IMG/VR virus record: IMGVR_UViG_3300005534_000013
Coordinates: 1 to 64,000 of that record
DNA length: 64,000 bases
Direction: 5' to 3' (one strand)
DNA from: a virus
The position numbers were made by a program, and so were the translations under genes. Numbering within the stretch: position 1 is the stretch's first letter; every line of letters starts with the position of its first letter. This document shows, one piece after another, positions 1 through 7,169 of the stretch. The notes under the pieces were generated by a model. That model was not told the origin of the DNA, did no database searches, and saw nothing but the letters and a program-made list of their open reading frames with translations.

Positions 1-60
1 CGTTTCGTTGGCGGCCGCGTCCTTGCCGGGACTTTCAGGCGGGGGCTGTCGAGACGGCAT
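1..60 (-). CDS. N-terminal fragment of a leftward gene (cut by window edge)
   Basis: Read leftward, an ATG at 60 opens a frame of 20 codons that runs off the window start (MPSRQPPPESPG...), with a GGAG motif about 10 bases upstream. It would be divergent to the rightward accessory genes. The fragment is too short to assign a function, and two rightward frames are also open here, so this is only a possibility. Confidence 0.3.
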   Translation of the reverse strand, partial: MPSRQPPPESPGKDAAANET

Positions 61-163
61 GTCCAGTTAGCTCCGCGTAGGTCAGCCGCTTGCCTATGAC
101 AGACCCTAGCACCTTGGCGACCCCGAGTTCCACAAGTCAAGATGCACCTACGCCAGCCTCCGC

Positions 164-247
164 ATGGCGATGGCGCGAGTTGACCGGATCATCGCTCGCC
201 GAGCCGAACAACTGGAGAAGATCGTTGGACCAGCAGAGAGTTTCTGA
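164..247 (+). pseudogene. 27-codon ORF, probable gene remnant
   Basis: This frame reads MAMARVDRII... and ends in EQLEKIVGPAESF. Codons from 110 onward in this frame have mostly G or C in third position, which suggests it was once coding, but an in-frame stop at 107-109 and the lack of an earlier start leave only a short ORF. The peptide EQLEKIVGPAE recurs in the C-terminal tail of the DpdA protein because both lie in the same DNA repeat. I read it as the tail of a truncated gene. Confidence 0.3.
204..247 (+). repeat. Accessory-region repeat, copy 1
   Basis: Bases 204-238 are identical over 35 bp to 2421-2455, and bases 222-247 are identical over 26 bp to 2686-2711. The copy spans the end of a remnant ORF and a ribosome site plus TTG start, so it is a gene-junction sequence that has been copied. 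Confidence 0.85.
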
Positions 248-419
248 AGACATCCACGAACGCGAAAACGGCGACCGCTACGAGGCGTGGGCCTTTATCG
301 GTGGACTGAAGTTTTCCAAGATCGTCTACCGAGACGACACTGGCTGGCCCTACGACTACAAGCAAAAGGCGCACGACGAGATCAAGCGCGCCGCCATTCG
401 GCACAGGTCGCTGCGATGA
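225..419 (+). CDS. hypothetical protein, TTG start
   Basis: This is a 64-residue protein of unknown function (ends ...DEIKRAAIRHRSLR). The frame is open from 90, with an ATG at 96, but the TTG at 225 has a good GGAGAAG ribosome site at 214-220. Its first residues (DQQRVSE) recur at the N-terminus of the small gene at 2674-2850, whereas codons 96-224 have less coding-like third positions. The longer form 96-419 (107 residues) remains possible. The stop overlaps the next start (ATGA). Confidence 0.55.
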   Translation: MDQQRVSEDIHERENGDRYEAWAFIGGLKFSKIVYRDDTGWPYDYKQKAHDEIKRAAIRHRSLR

Positions 420-523
420 GGATCATGCGCCTCGCTAAACCCCAATTGGGGGTCAAGCGTCTCCAGTGGCGGGAGCACCGACGCTGGTTCCTAGACCTCT
501 GGCGATGGACGATCCTGCTATGA
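416..523 (+). CDS. 35-residue basic protein
   Basis: This is a very short gene (MRIMRLAKPQLG...), rich in Arg and Trp. It is supported mainly by position: its ATG overlaps the upstream stop (ATGA at 416) and its stop overlaps the next ATG (520), which fits the chain of coupled small genes here. No family is recognised. Confidence 0.4.
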   Translation: MRIMRLAKPQLGVKRLQWREHRRWFLDLWRWTILL

Positions 524-873
524 CGCTCAGCGACACACAGGTTGAGGCGATGTGCCGAGCGCACGACGCCGAAGAAGCCGCCCAGCGTGGCGAGCCGTCA
601 CCGTGGGACAATTACGATCCTCGCAGCGACGAAAACGAGTTTCGCATCTGTCGGATGGTCTGCATGCGAACCGCATTGGAAGTCCTCGCCGACGAAATCG
701 ACCGCCTCACCCGTCTGGTAGCGGAAGGGGAGGAGGCGCTGGGACCTTCTAGCGTCGAGCCAATCGGCGGTTACGATGATCGTGTGGTGGTGACGCTCAC
801 CAGCGGCAAGCGGGTAACCGCAGGAGACTTCCGTCGCGCCGCAGAAGTCCGCCAGAGGATGAAGACGCGATGA
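520..873 (+). CDS. hypothetical protein, 117 aa
   Basis: An acidic protein with a helical middle (ALEVLADEIDRLTRLVAE) and a C-terminal basic tail. An upstream GTG at 466 is in frame, but the ATG at 520 overlaps the preceding stop and is the natural coupled start. Its own stop overlaps the ATG at 870. No family is recognised. Confidence 0.65.
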   Translation: MTLSDTQVEAMCRAHDAEEAAQRGEPSPWDNYDPRSDENEFRICRMVCMRTALEVLADEIDRLTRLVAEGEEALGPSSVEPIGGYDDRVVVTLTSGKRVTAGDFRRAAEVRQRMKTR

Positions 874-1199
874 TCCCTCCGACCTTCAAGTGCCGCCACT
901 GCGGCGGCGACACCTACGTTGAGCCTGACGACTGGTCGGCCATCTGCGCCGATTGCTGCGGCAAGCATGAGTTCGAGTATGAGCGCGCCGAGCATCAATG
1001 GCTCTGCATCCACTGTTGCGAACTAGGCGAGCCGCCGGAGTTTGACGACGAGTTCGCCGTGCCACTGTTCTCCAGCGAACCCGGCGAGCCTACAGGAACG
1101 CCGCTGTCCGAACTGGCGGGCAGGCCCGACGGCACGGTTGAGGGCCAGCGTCGCTACGAGGAGTTCAAGCGCATCGCGGCGAGTTGGGGCTATGACTGA
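870..1199 (+). CDS. zinc-ribbon protein, 109 aa
   Basis: The protein has CRHC near residue 8, CADC near residue 27 and CIHCC near residue 47, which suggests one or two small zinc-binding modules followed by an acidic C-terminal half. Such proteins are common in phage accessory regions. Substrate is unknown. ATGA coupling at the start. A 14-codon ORF (1192-1236) bridges to the next gene and may serve only coupling. Confidence 0.65.
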   Translation: MIPPTFKCRHCGGDTYVEPDDWSAICADCCGKHEFEYERAEHQWLCIHCCELGEPPEFDDEFAVPLFSSEPGEPTGTPLSELAGRPDGTVEGQRRYEEFKRIAASWGYD

Positions 1200-1232
1200 G
1201 ACCCCCGCCCTTCACCCTACCGGGAGGAAGAC

Positions 1233-1598
1233 GTGAGCGAATCTTTAGTTCCCGAGCCGTCATGCGCTACACTCAGGAAGCCGCGCACCGTTCGGGCGCT
1301 CGAAGCGCTCGCCGAACGGCCGCTGACGAATCACCAGCTTCAGGACCGCTTCGATATGACGGCCAACGAGGTCACTCGGATGATGGGGAGTCTGCGCCGC
1401 CAAGGGCGCGTCCGCAGCACCATCCGGCGCTTCGGAGCCGGTATCCTAGCCACCTATGAGCTGGCCGACAGCGGCGGCGTGGAGGCCCTGTGGGCGCGCA
1501 TCCGAGAGGCGGTGCGGCTCGCCAATCTGGAAGGCATGGCGCAAGTGACGCTGGAGTTGCGCGACGCGGAATCGCTGATCGTCATGGCCGAGCGATGA
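1233..1598 (+). CDS. winged-helix DNA-binding protein
   Basis: The protein has 121 residues. Residues 20-75 fit a MarR-like winged helix: VRALEALAERPLTNHQLQDR, then a recognition helix around NEVTRMMGSLRRQGRV and a wing. The C-terminal half is helical. GTG start at 1233 with a strong GGAGGAAG ribosome site. It directly precedes dpdA with ATGA overlap, so it may regulate this cluster or assist DpdA; that is inference. Confidence 0.65.
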   Translation: MSESLVPEPSCATLRKPRTVRALEALAERPLTNHQLQDRFDMTANEVTRMMGSLRRQGRVRSTIRRFGAGILATYELADSGGVEALWARIREAVRLANLEGMAQVTLELRDAESLIVMAER

Positions 1599-2572
1599 AG
1601 TTCTATCTCGGTATGCACCATCCGAGCGACGCGCACCGCGTTGATCTGGCGTGCGTCAGCTATCGGGCGATCAAGAAGCGCAAGAGCGACTTCCGCCCCG
1701 CTCGTTTCGGCTGGATACTCGACAGCGGCGCCTTCCGTGAGTTGGCGTTGCACGGCGCCTATCAGGACGAGCCGGACGCCTATGCCGAAGGCGCGGCGCG
1801 CTGGGCGCGGATCGGCAAGCTCGATGCCGTCGTCAGCCAGGACTACATGTGCGAGCCCTTTATGCTTGCGAAGACGGGCCTCACGGTCGCCGACCACCAG
1901 CGGCTCACGATTGAGCGCTTTGAGGCCCTACGCGCCGCCTGGAGGGCCAGAGGCGGCGATCCCTGCTCTCTGATGCCCGTGCTACAAGGCTGGACCGTCC
2001 GCGACTACCAGAACCACGTCCACGACTACGGCAAGCGCCTTGAGCGGTACGCCTGGGTCGGTGTCGGTAGCGTTTGCAAGCGCCAAGGCGCCATCGGTCT
2101 AGTTGAAGACATCTTGTGTTCGATCAAGGAGGTGCGACCGGACCTTCGGTTGCACGGCTTTGGTGTGAAGGTCACGGCGCTGGAAAGCCCGCTGATCCGC
2201 CGGCTTCTCTACAGCGCCGACAGCATGGCGTGGTCGTTCGCAGCTCGCATGGAAGGCCGCGACGCCAACGACCATCGCGAAGCTCTTGCCTTTGCCGAGC
2301 GCATCAACACGCCGCTGTTTGGCTCGGAACAACTCAGCCTATTCGCACCGAAGATAGCGGTTGCAGGAGCGCCGAAGCAGCCGGACGAACCGGGGGCGGC
2401 TCGGCACACAAATGACCGCCCCGAACAACTGGAGAAGATCGTTGGACCAGCAGAGCCATCTTTAAAAGCTAAGACCAAAGCCGGACCCGCGAATAAGGGA
2501 CCTCCACGTAACGCCACGGGTATACGGTCTCATGCAGCAGGAAATCTACAACCCGCTTCGCTCAGCATATGA
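1595..2572 (+). CDS. dpdA: DpdA-family DNA 7-deazaguanine transglycosylase
   Basis: DpdA proteins are tRNA-guanine transglycosylase relatives that exchange guanine in DNA for a 7-deazaguanine such as preQ0. Seen here in 325 residues: DSGAF at 43-47 (the catalytic Asp region of TGT folds), SQDYMCEPF at 81-89, LQGWT at 130-134, VGVGSVCKR at 155-163 (base-pocket glycines), HGFGVK at 187-192 and SADSMAWS at 207-214 with the probable nucleophile Asp209. Residues beyond about 252 are low-complexity and include the DNA repeat, so the C-terminus may have been extended by recombination. ATGA overlap with the winged-helix gene. No preQ0 synthesis genes are seen in this window, so the base would come from the host or from genes elsewhere in the phage. 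Confidence 0.85.
   Translation: MKFYLGMHHPSDAHRVDLACVSYRAIKKRKSDFRPARFGWILDSGAFRELALHGAYQDEPDAYAEGAARWARIGKLDAVVSQDYMCEPFMLAKTGLTVADHQRLTIERFEALRAAWRARGGDPCSLMPVLQGWTVRDYQNHVHDYGKRLERYAWVGVGSVCKRQGAIGLVEDILCSIKEVRPDLRLHGFGVKVTALESPLIRRLLYSADSMAWSFAARMEGRDANDHREALAFAERINTPLFGSEQLSLFAPKIAVAGAPKQPDEPGAARHTNDRPEQLEKIVGPAEPSLKAKTKAGPANKGPPRNATGIRSHAAGNLQPASLSI
2421..2455 (+). repeat. Accessory-region repeat, copy 2
   Basis: 35 bp identical to 204-238, lying inside the 3' end of dpdA. In the TTG frame used by copy 1 it opens only seven codons before a stop, so it does not start a gene here. Confidence 0.85.
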
Positions 2573-2684
2573 GAACGCGAAAGCTGCAATGCGCGTCGCC
2601 TCAATGACAGATGAGCAAATCGAAGCTGCGCACTTCCACGAAACGCGAGTGATCGTTCATTTCGAAGATCACGATGATGAGTGA
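2532..2684 (+). CDS. hypothetical protein, 50 aa
   Basis: This short gene starts inside the dpdA tail (MQQEIYNPLRSAYENAKAAM...) and ends ...VHFEDHDDE. It has a clear protein-like pattern, one amphipathic helix then a beta-rich acidic end. It overlaps the next small gene by 11 bases. Function unknown. Confidence 0.5.
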   Translation: MQQEIYNPLRSAYENAKAAMRVASMTDEQIEAAHFHETRVIVHFEDHDDE

Positions 2685-2850
2685 CTCGTTGGACCAGCAG
2701 AGAGTTTCTGAGCGCTGGCGGGCGGCCTGGGACATGGCGTTTCCTGCGCTCGCCGGCCAGGGAGACGCCCACATTCTAGCCGCCCTCTTAAGGATCGAAC
2801 ATTTGATGCTCAGGCAGCCGCTTGCAGAGAAAACTCGTTACCGCCCATGA
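2674..2850 (+). CDS. hypothetical protein, 58 aa
   Basis: Reads MMSDSLDQQRVSERWRAAW..., with DQQRVSE shared with the protein at 225-419 because of the DNA repeat; a TTG start at 2689 is the equivalent alternative. The rest is helical (DAHILAALLRIEHLMLRQPL). The stop overlaps the next ATG at 2847. Confidence 0.5.
   Translation: MMSDSLDQQRVSERWRAAWDMAFPALAGQGDAHILAALLRIEHLMLRQPLAEKTRYRP
2686..2711 (+). repeat. Accessory-region repeat, copy 3
   Basis: 26 bp identical to 222-247, in the same reading frame as copy 1 (LDQQRVSE). It lies at the start of the small gene 2674-2850. Confidence 0.85.
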
Positions 2851-3080
2851 CCCCAATTCAACAACGCCTCCGAGGCGGTGGAGCGATGAAGGCTGCCGGC
2901 GATCTCGGTCAGGCGATGCGGCCCATGTGGCCGCGGGAAACCCCGCACCGCGAGACCCGGGTCCTGATCCTCCTGGAGATCGGGCGCCTGAAGTCGTTCA
3001 ACCGCCCGGCCTACGCGGGCAAGATCGAGAGCCTTCAGGCCACGCTCGACTGGCTGGCCGAGCACGGAGAAAGCCGATGA
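2847..3080 (+). CDS. hypothetical protein, 77 aa
   Basis: A basic N-terminus is followed by a helical segment (ETRVLILLEIGRLKSFNRPA) and a second helix ending in EHGESR. Coupled by ATGA overlaps on both sides. No family recognised. Confidence 0.6.
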   Translation: MTPIQQRLRGGGAMKAAGDLGQAMRPMWPRETPHRETRVLILLEIGRLKSFNRPAYAGKIESLQATLDWLAEHGESR

Positions 3081-3367
3081 CCGAGAGAACCTGCCGCTAC
3101 TGCGGCTGCGTCGAGGCGCGGGTCTGCGTCTTCTTCAACCATAGCGGAGACGCGGTGCCGTGTTGGTGGATCGCCGAAGACGTGTGCTCGAACCCCGTAT
3201 GCGACGCGGCGCTCAACGAGAAGCTGGTCGAGCGGGTCGCACACGATCACCTCGAGGGCATCCAGCCTAAGGCGCTGGCAATCGTCCAACAGGTTGCGCG
3301 GATTATCGGAGGGCATGAGATCGTCGACGACGGCGCGGAAGACGCCGTGTGCATGGATCACGACTGA
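3077..3367 (+). CDS. Cys-rich zinc-binding protein, 96 aa
   Basis: Begins with CRYCGC at residues 5-10 and has further Cys in CWWIAEDVCSNPVC, the usual layout of a small phage zinc finger. The C-terminal half is helical. The ATG overlaps the upstream stop; the longer in-frame upstream extension overlaps the neighbour and is rejected. Confidence 0.65.
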   Translation: MTERTCRYCGCVEARVCVFFNHSGDAVPCWWIAEDVCSNPVCDAALNEKLVERVAHDHLEGIQPKALAIVQQVARIIGGHEIVDDGAEDAVCMDHD

Positions 3368-3600
3368 TGGCTGAGCATGAGGAGCCCCCGCTGCGCCAAG
3401 TCCAATGCGGCCAATGCGGGGGCGAGGGACGTTGGTTCGTGCCGACGGGCTACGACCCTCGCGATGGAAGCCAGACCGGCTACGAGGCGATCTGCAGCGT
3501 GTGCAATGGGGACGGCTGGTACGTCGAGGAGGTTGCGCCCGACGAGGAAGACCTCATTGAGTGCTTCTTCGCCGACGACGGCGACTCGAGGCCGCTATGA
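3367..3600 (+). CDS. DnaJ-type zinc-finger protein, 77 aa
   Basis: Two motifs of the C-x-x-C-x-G-x-G type (CGQCGGEG near residue 13 and CSVCNGDG near 43) match half of the zinc domain of DnaJ. A J-domain is absent, so this is probably a stand-alone binding module. Acidic C-terminus. TGATG overlap with the gene before. Confidence 0.65.
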   Translation: MAEHEEPPLRQVQCGQCGGEGRWFVPTGYDPRDGSQTGYEAICSVCNGDGWYVEEVAPDEEDLIECFFADDGDSRPL

Positions 3601-3896
3601 AGGGCCCGAGGATCACCGAGGAGACGCTCAAGGCCCTGGGGGCGATCGCCCACTTGGGGGAGGCGACGCCGAAGCAGGTCCGGGAAAAGACCGGGCTCGC
3701 GAGCGGGACGGTGACCCCGATCCTCGCGCGCCTCGAGGCGGCGGGCTGGCTGGCGCGGCGCGAGGAGGCGGGGCACGCCAAGACTCTAGGGCGGCCGCTC
3801 CGGGTGTTCTATCGGATCGCGGACGAGGCCGGTGTCCGCGCGATGGGATCGCGGGTAGTGGGCGTGCTCATGGCCTTGATGGGAGACCTGGGATGA
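3597..3896 (+). CDS. winged-helix transcriptional regulator, 99 aa
   Basis: Has a PadR/MarR-like core: ETLKALGAIAHLGEATPKQV, recognition helix around GTVTPILARLEAAGWLA, then a wing with RPLRVFYRI. The ATG at 3597 overlaps the upstream stop. It is the second small winged-helix protein in this arm and may repress early or accessory genes; target unknown. Confidence 0.7.
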   Translation: MKGPRITEETLKALGAIAHLGEATPKQVREKTGLASGTVTPILARLEAAGWLARREEAGHAKTLGRPLRVFYRIADEAGVRAMGSRVVGVLMALMGDLG

Positions 3897-4099
3897 AGAT
3901 CCGAGACGGCGACGACCTGGCGGCCGCCCGCGCGCGCCTCGGGCTCAGCATCACCGAGCTCGCGGAACGCCTCCAGATGGAGGGCGAGCACGCTCCCCGG
4001 CATCTGCGCGAGATGGAGATGGGGACTCGGCGCATCGGCGGTCCGATCCGGGTCGCGGTCCAGGGTTTTCTGAAGGAGCTCGAGCGGGTCCATGGCTGA
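3893..4099 (+). CDS. HTH (Xre-like) protein, 68 aa
   Basis: Residues 8-60 resemble a Cro/CI-type helix-turn-helix: AAARARLGLSITELAERLQM followed by a helix and conserved GPIRVAVQGFL. Single-domain length suits a phage repressor or antirepressor. Couples by ATGA to the previous regulator and overlaps the peptidase start by 8 bases. Confidence 0.6.
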   Translation: MKIRDGDDLAAARARLGLSITELAERLQMEGEHAPRHLREMEMGTRRIGGPIRVAVQGFLKELERVHG

Positions 4100-5273
4100 C
4101 GAACCTCATACCTACGGGGCAATCCGCTCCACTCCCGATCCCCGCGATTGGAAGTACGCCGAGACCCACGGCGTCGTGGACGCGCGCAAGGTCGCGCTGC
4201 TCGCAGATCCTGCGCGGCTCGTCTCTGAGGTCGCTGCTCGATTGTGGCGGGCCGAAGGTTCGCAAGATCAGGCCAGCGCCGATCTCGCGAAGCTCTATGA
4301 GAAACTTGACGACGCAGCAACGCGCGTCGGGGTGTCGGACGATCCCCGGGTCGTCGCGGCGATGGGCCATCTCGATATCGCCCAACACGCCGCTGCGCAG
4401 GCTCAAGGTTCCCTGTGGCGCGCGCACGTCACCCTCGCAGCTTTCAACGAGGCGGCCTACCAGGTGGACCTCCGGCAAGCGCCAGGCTACGGCCACAAGC
4501 CCTCACCGCCTCCTCCGCCCCTTCCCCCGTCTCCGCCGCCTCCTGCGCCTCCAGCACCGCCTCCAGCGCCGCCCGCGCCCCCTTTGCCGCCGAGCCCGCC
4601 TCCGCCGCCGGTCACCGTCTTTCCGACGATTGATCTCAGTGCGCCGATCCTGCCGGTTCTGAACCAGGCTCAGCTCGGCGCCTGCACGGCGCACGCGACG
4701 ACCAAGGCCCGTCAGTTCATCGGCGGGGGTCCCTACTCGCGGCTCGACCTCTACTACAACGGCCGGGTGCTCGAGGGCACGGTCGGTTCTGACTCCGGTC
4801 TGCAGGTCAGGGACGCGCTCAAGGTGCTGGCCAACACCGGTGTGGGCCTCGAGACCGATTGGCCCTACGTGATCTCGCAGTTCACCACGCCGCCGCCGGC
4901 GAAGGAAGTCAGCGAGGAGCCGGCCGGGCGGATCGTCACCTACTCGCTTCTCGAGACCCGTTCGGACTTCCTCACGTGCCTGCAGGCCGGCTATCCCTTC
5001 GTCCTCGGCCTCGATGTCTATTCGTCGTTCGAGTTCTGCGGCGGGAGCGGCGTCGTCACGATGCCGACCGGCAACGACCACCTCTACTCGACGCACTGCG
5101 TGCTCTGCGTCGGATGCCTGATGATCGGCGGCGCGCCGTACTACCGCATCATGAACAGCTGGGGCTCGGGCTGGGGCGCCCATGGCTTTGGCTACCTGCC
5201 GGCCGCCTTTGTCGAGCACCTGAACAACCAGCCGGGGGGCTACGTCTGGGACTGCTACACGGTGCGGCGATAG
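4092..5273 (+). CDS. papain-like C1 cysteine peptidase with Pro-rich linker
   Basis: The protein has 393 residues. Residues 1-135 are a helical N-terminal region with a PDPRDW motif seen in propeptides of this family. Residues 138-173 are an almost pure proline linker. The catalytic domain follows: NQAQLGACTAHA with nucleophile Cys198, THCVLC with His335, and MNSWGSGWG with Asn355, so the triad looks intact. There is no signal peptide. Possible roles are virion-associated proteolysis or cleavage of host or defence proteins; neither is shown. It ends a run of coupled genes, and a non-coding gap follows. Confidence 0.85.
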   Translation: MADEPHTYGAIRSTPDPRDWKYAETHGVVDARKVALLADPARLVSEVAARLWRAEGSQDQASADLAKLYEKLDDAATRVGVSDDPRVVAAMGHLDIAQHAAAQAQGSLWRAHVTLAAFNEAAYQVDLRQAPGYGHKPSPPPPPLPPSPPPPAPPAPPPAPPAPPLPPSPPPPPVTVFPTIDLSAPILPVLNQAQLGACTAHATTKARQFIGGGPYSRLDLYYNGRVLEGTVGSDSGLQVRDALKVLANTGVGLETDWPYVISQFTTPPPAKEVSEEPAGRIVTYSLLETRSDFLTCLQAGYPFVLGLDVYSSFEFCGGSGVVTMPTGNDHLYSTHCVLCVGCLMIGGAPYYRIMNSWGSGWGAHGFGYLPAAFVEHLNNQPGGYVWDCYTVRR

Positions 5274-5369
5274 CGCTGTGTAGAAAGTCTTCACACTTTG
5301 ATGTCATTATGCTAATTGAGAGTCGTCACTAGGCCCTCCGGGGCCGCCCACTTCGCGGGAGACAGCGAA
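5274..5369 (+). promoter_or_regulatory. Intergenic control region
   Basis: A 96-base gap that is AT-rich for this genome (5285-5320), with TTCACA at 5290-5295 and TATGCT at 5308-5313 as weak promoter-like elements, followed by a GGCCC/GGGCC hairpin near 5333. A GGAGA ribosome site lies 8 bases before the ATG at 5370. Probably a promoter for the next operon; the exact boxes are uncertain. Confidence 0.3.
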
Positions 5370-5696
5370 ATGCGACTAATCCCTCTCAACCCTCGTTATT
5401 TCTTCGCGGTCAGCGTCGCGGGTGAACCCGCGATCTGGGAGCGCAATGGCTTCGACTGCGAGGTCCAGCGCGTCGCCATCGATCGGGCGCGCTGGCTCTG
5501 CGCTCACCACCGCGGCGAGGCGCTCTCGCTAAAGGAGGGCAACCCAGATGGCGCGGAGTACCATCGGGCGCGGTTCCTGGAGCTCCATGAGGCGCTGGCG
5601 AAATGGCGCTCTCAGCGCTTTCCCCAGATCACACCCCCGGCCGGCGAAACGGATGATGAGCGGCTTGAGCGGCGCCGGCGGGCCGGCCACCAATGA
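5370..5696 (+). CDS. hypothetical protein, 108 aa
   Basis: Starts MRLIPLNPRYFFAVSVAGEP with a well-placed ribosome site (5357-5361). Mixed alpha/beta N-terminus and a charged, helical C-terminus (DDERLERRRRAGHQ). First gene of a coupled series. No family recognised. Confidence 0.65.
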   Translation: MRLIPLNPRYFFAVSVAGEPAIWERNGFDCEVQRVAIDRARWLCAHHRGEALSLKEGNPDGAEYHRARFLELHEALAKWRSQRFPQITPPAGETDDERLERRRRAGHQ

Positions 5697-5890
5697 CCAT
5701 CCAGCGCAAGCGGCCGCTGGTCCGCAAGGATGGCGCAACGGCGCGAATCCGCCGTGACGGCGTCGAGGGCGTGAGCGCGATCGAGATCGAACCCGGGCGC
5801 GGTGTTCCGAACAACTGGGATCGGGCGCTCTTTGAACGGTGGGCCGAGCGTAAGGCGCGGCGCCGCCAGGAGCAGAGGAGAGAAGCATGA
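5693..5890 (+). CDS. basic hypothetical protein, 65 aa
   Basis: Strongly basic (KRPLVRKDGATARIRRDG at the start, ERKARRRQEQRREA at the end), so it may bind nucleic acid. ATGA overlaps on both sides. No family recognised. Confidence 0.55.
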   Translation: MTIQRKRPLVRKDGATARIRRDGVEGVSAIEIEPGRGVPNNWDRALFERWAERKARRRQEQRREA

Positions 5891-6102
5891 CGACGCTCGA
5901 TCCCAATGCCCCGACCTTCTACGTGAAAGCCGAGGTCTGGGGAGGCGTGACGGGCTACCGCTCGTCCTTCCTCAAGAAGGACGGGAAGACCCAGATGTTC
6001 GAGACCCGAGAGGGCGCCCAGGCGGCCGCGGACGAGGCGCGGGCCCGCACCCTCGGCGGCGGGGCGAACTTCGCCTACACGGTGGTCGAGGTGGCGCCAT
6101 GA
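5887..6102 (+). CDS. hypothetical protein, 71 aa
   Basis: Beta-rich start (FYVKAEVWGGVTGYRSSFLK) and a helix containing EGAQAAADEARA, ending with an aromatic strand. Looks like a small single-domain alpha/beta protein of unknown role in the coupled series. Confidence 0.6.
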   Translation: MTTLDPNAPTFYVKAEVWGGVTGYRSSFLKKDGKTQMFETREGAQAAADEARARTLGGGANFAYTVVEVAP

Positions 6103-6221
6103 TCGGCTCGGTGATTGCAGGCATCTCGCTCCTGGTGCTGATCCTGGCCGCCATCGGGTGGCGCGCCTTCGACCGTTGGTCCCGCGCCCGCCGCCGGATC
6201 GCCCGCAGGCTGGCCCTCTGA
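6099..6221 (+). CDS. single-pass membrane peptide, 40 aa
   Basis: MIGSVIAGISLLVLILAAIG forms one membrane helix, followed by a strongly basic cytoplasmic tail (RARRRIARRLAL). ATGA overlap upstream and TGATG-type overlap downstream support translation. Role unknown. Confidence 0.55.
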   Translation: MIGSVIAGISLLVLILAAIGWRAFDRWSRARRRIARRLAL

Positions 6222-6733
6222 TGGGCGAGCGTCTTATCCACTACGCCGCCGCACCGATTACGGGACCGATCAAAGCGCGCAATGGCCTCCACGGGGCCTA
6301 TAAGCGCGCCGGCTTCTGGGTTAGCGTCGCCGGTCCCTACGATTGGGAATGGTGGTGCAGGAGCGAGGACTGGAACACCGAGGCCCTCGCCTTCGCCCAT
6401 GAGGTGACGCTCAAATCAAGCGCCTCGATTTTGCGCGTCGTCGGCGCCGCGGCGCTCGACGATTTCGATCGCGAGTGGTGCGCCATCAAATTTCCGGATC
6501 ATCCACTTATCGGCCGTGAGCCTGATTGGAACCGGTTGGCGCGCTCCTACGCGGGACTGATCATCGCGCCCTACGTCTGGGAACGCCGCCTCGGCCATGG
6601 CTTCTCCTGGTATTACGGCTGGGATTGCGCGAGCGGCGTGATCTGGGACCCAGCGGCGATCGCATCCGTACGCCTGCTCACTGAAACAGAGCGCCCCGCG
6701 CCCTGGACCGATGCGGAAGAGGAGGTCGGCTGA
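6221..6733 (+). CDS. hypothetical protein, 170 aa
   Basis: Trp- and Tyr-rich globular protein (SVAGPYDWEWWCRSEDW, RLGHGFSWYYGWDC) with a central helical region. The start is the ATG overlapping the previous stop. No family recognised. Confidence 0.6.
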   Translation: MGERLIHYAAAPITGPIKARNGLHGAYKRAGFWVSVAGPYDWEWWCRSEDWNTEALAFAHEVTLKSSASILRVVGAAALDDFDREWCAIKFPDHPLIGREPDWNRLARSYAGLIIAPYVWERRLGHGFSWYYGWDCASGVIWDPAAIASVRLLTETERPAPWTDAEEEVG

Positions 6734-6945
6734 TGGGCCCCTGGGAAACCATGATCCGCAGGCGCATCGCCGAGGCGATGATGGACGCCGCCGCGTGCGG
6801 GCCCGGTCTACGTCACGTCCGCGAGCGCGACGCCGAGGCGCTTCGCAGAATCCTTCGGACCTGGGAAGCTACGACTACGGCGAAGGGCCGAGAAGCGGCC
6901 GAGCTCGGGCTTCCTACTGGGCCGTTCGATGGAGGAGTGGCATGA
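6733..6945 (+). CDS. hypothetical protein, 70 aa
   Basis: Mostly helical small protein (MIRRRIAEAMMDAAACG, then DAEALRRILRTWEA). TGATG start overlap and ATGA end overlap. No family recognised. Confidence 0.55.
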   Translation: MGPWETMIRRRIAEAMMDAAACGPGLRHVRERDAEALRRILRTWEATTTAKGREAAELGLPTGPFDGGVA

Positions 6946-7169
6946 GCGAGCAATGGCCGGTCGAGATCATCGCCATGCCGCCAGATGTGCACGCGCGTCT
7001 GAAAGTCCAGGCACAGAACGCGGGCATTAGCTTCCACACATTCTGTGCCGATATTCTTGATCGTGCCGCGCGGAGTAATGTCGAGACTATCTATGACCTT
7101 GTCTTGGACCAGGAGCGCGAATGGTATTGCGAAGCCTGTTGGGCCATCTGGCCGAGAGTCGCGCGATGA
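6942..7169 (+). CDS. hypothetical protein, 75 aa (RHH-like N-terminus)
   Basis: The first 45 residues (MPPDVHARLKVQAQNAGISF, then HTFCADILDRAAR) resemble the strand-helix-helix pattern of Arc/CopG ribbon-helix-helix proteins, so DNA binding is possible. The C-terminus is Trp/Cys-rich (EWYCEACWAIW). Start chosen by ATGA overlap. Confidence 0.5.
   Translation: MSEQWPVEIIAMPPDVHARLKVQAQNAGISFHTFCADILDRAARSNVETIYDLVLDQEREWYCEACWAIWPRVAR

Noticed and set aside
90-224. N-terminal extension of the first rightward gene
   Set aside because: Third-position composition favours another frame for 110-247, and the repeat places a ribosome site and TTG at 225, so the extension is probably untranslated in this frame.
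4497-4612. Repetitive CCGCCTCC-type tract, considered as a DNA repeat array
   Set aside because: It encodes the proline linker of the peptidase. There are no regular spacers, so it is neither CRISPR nor an intergenic repeat.
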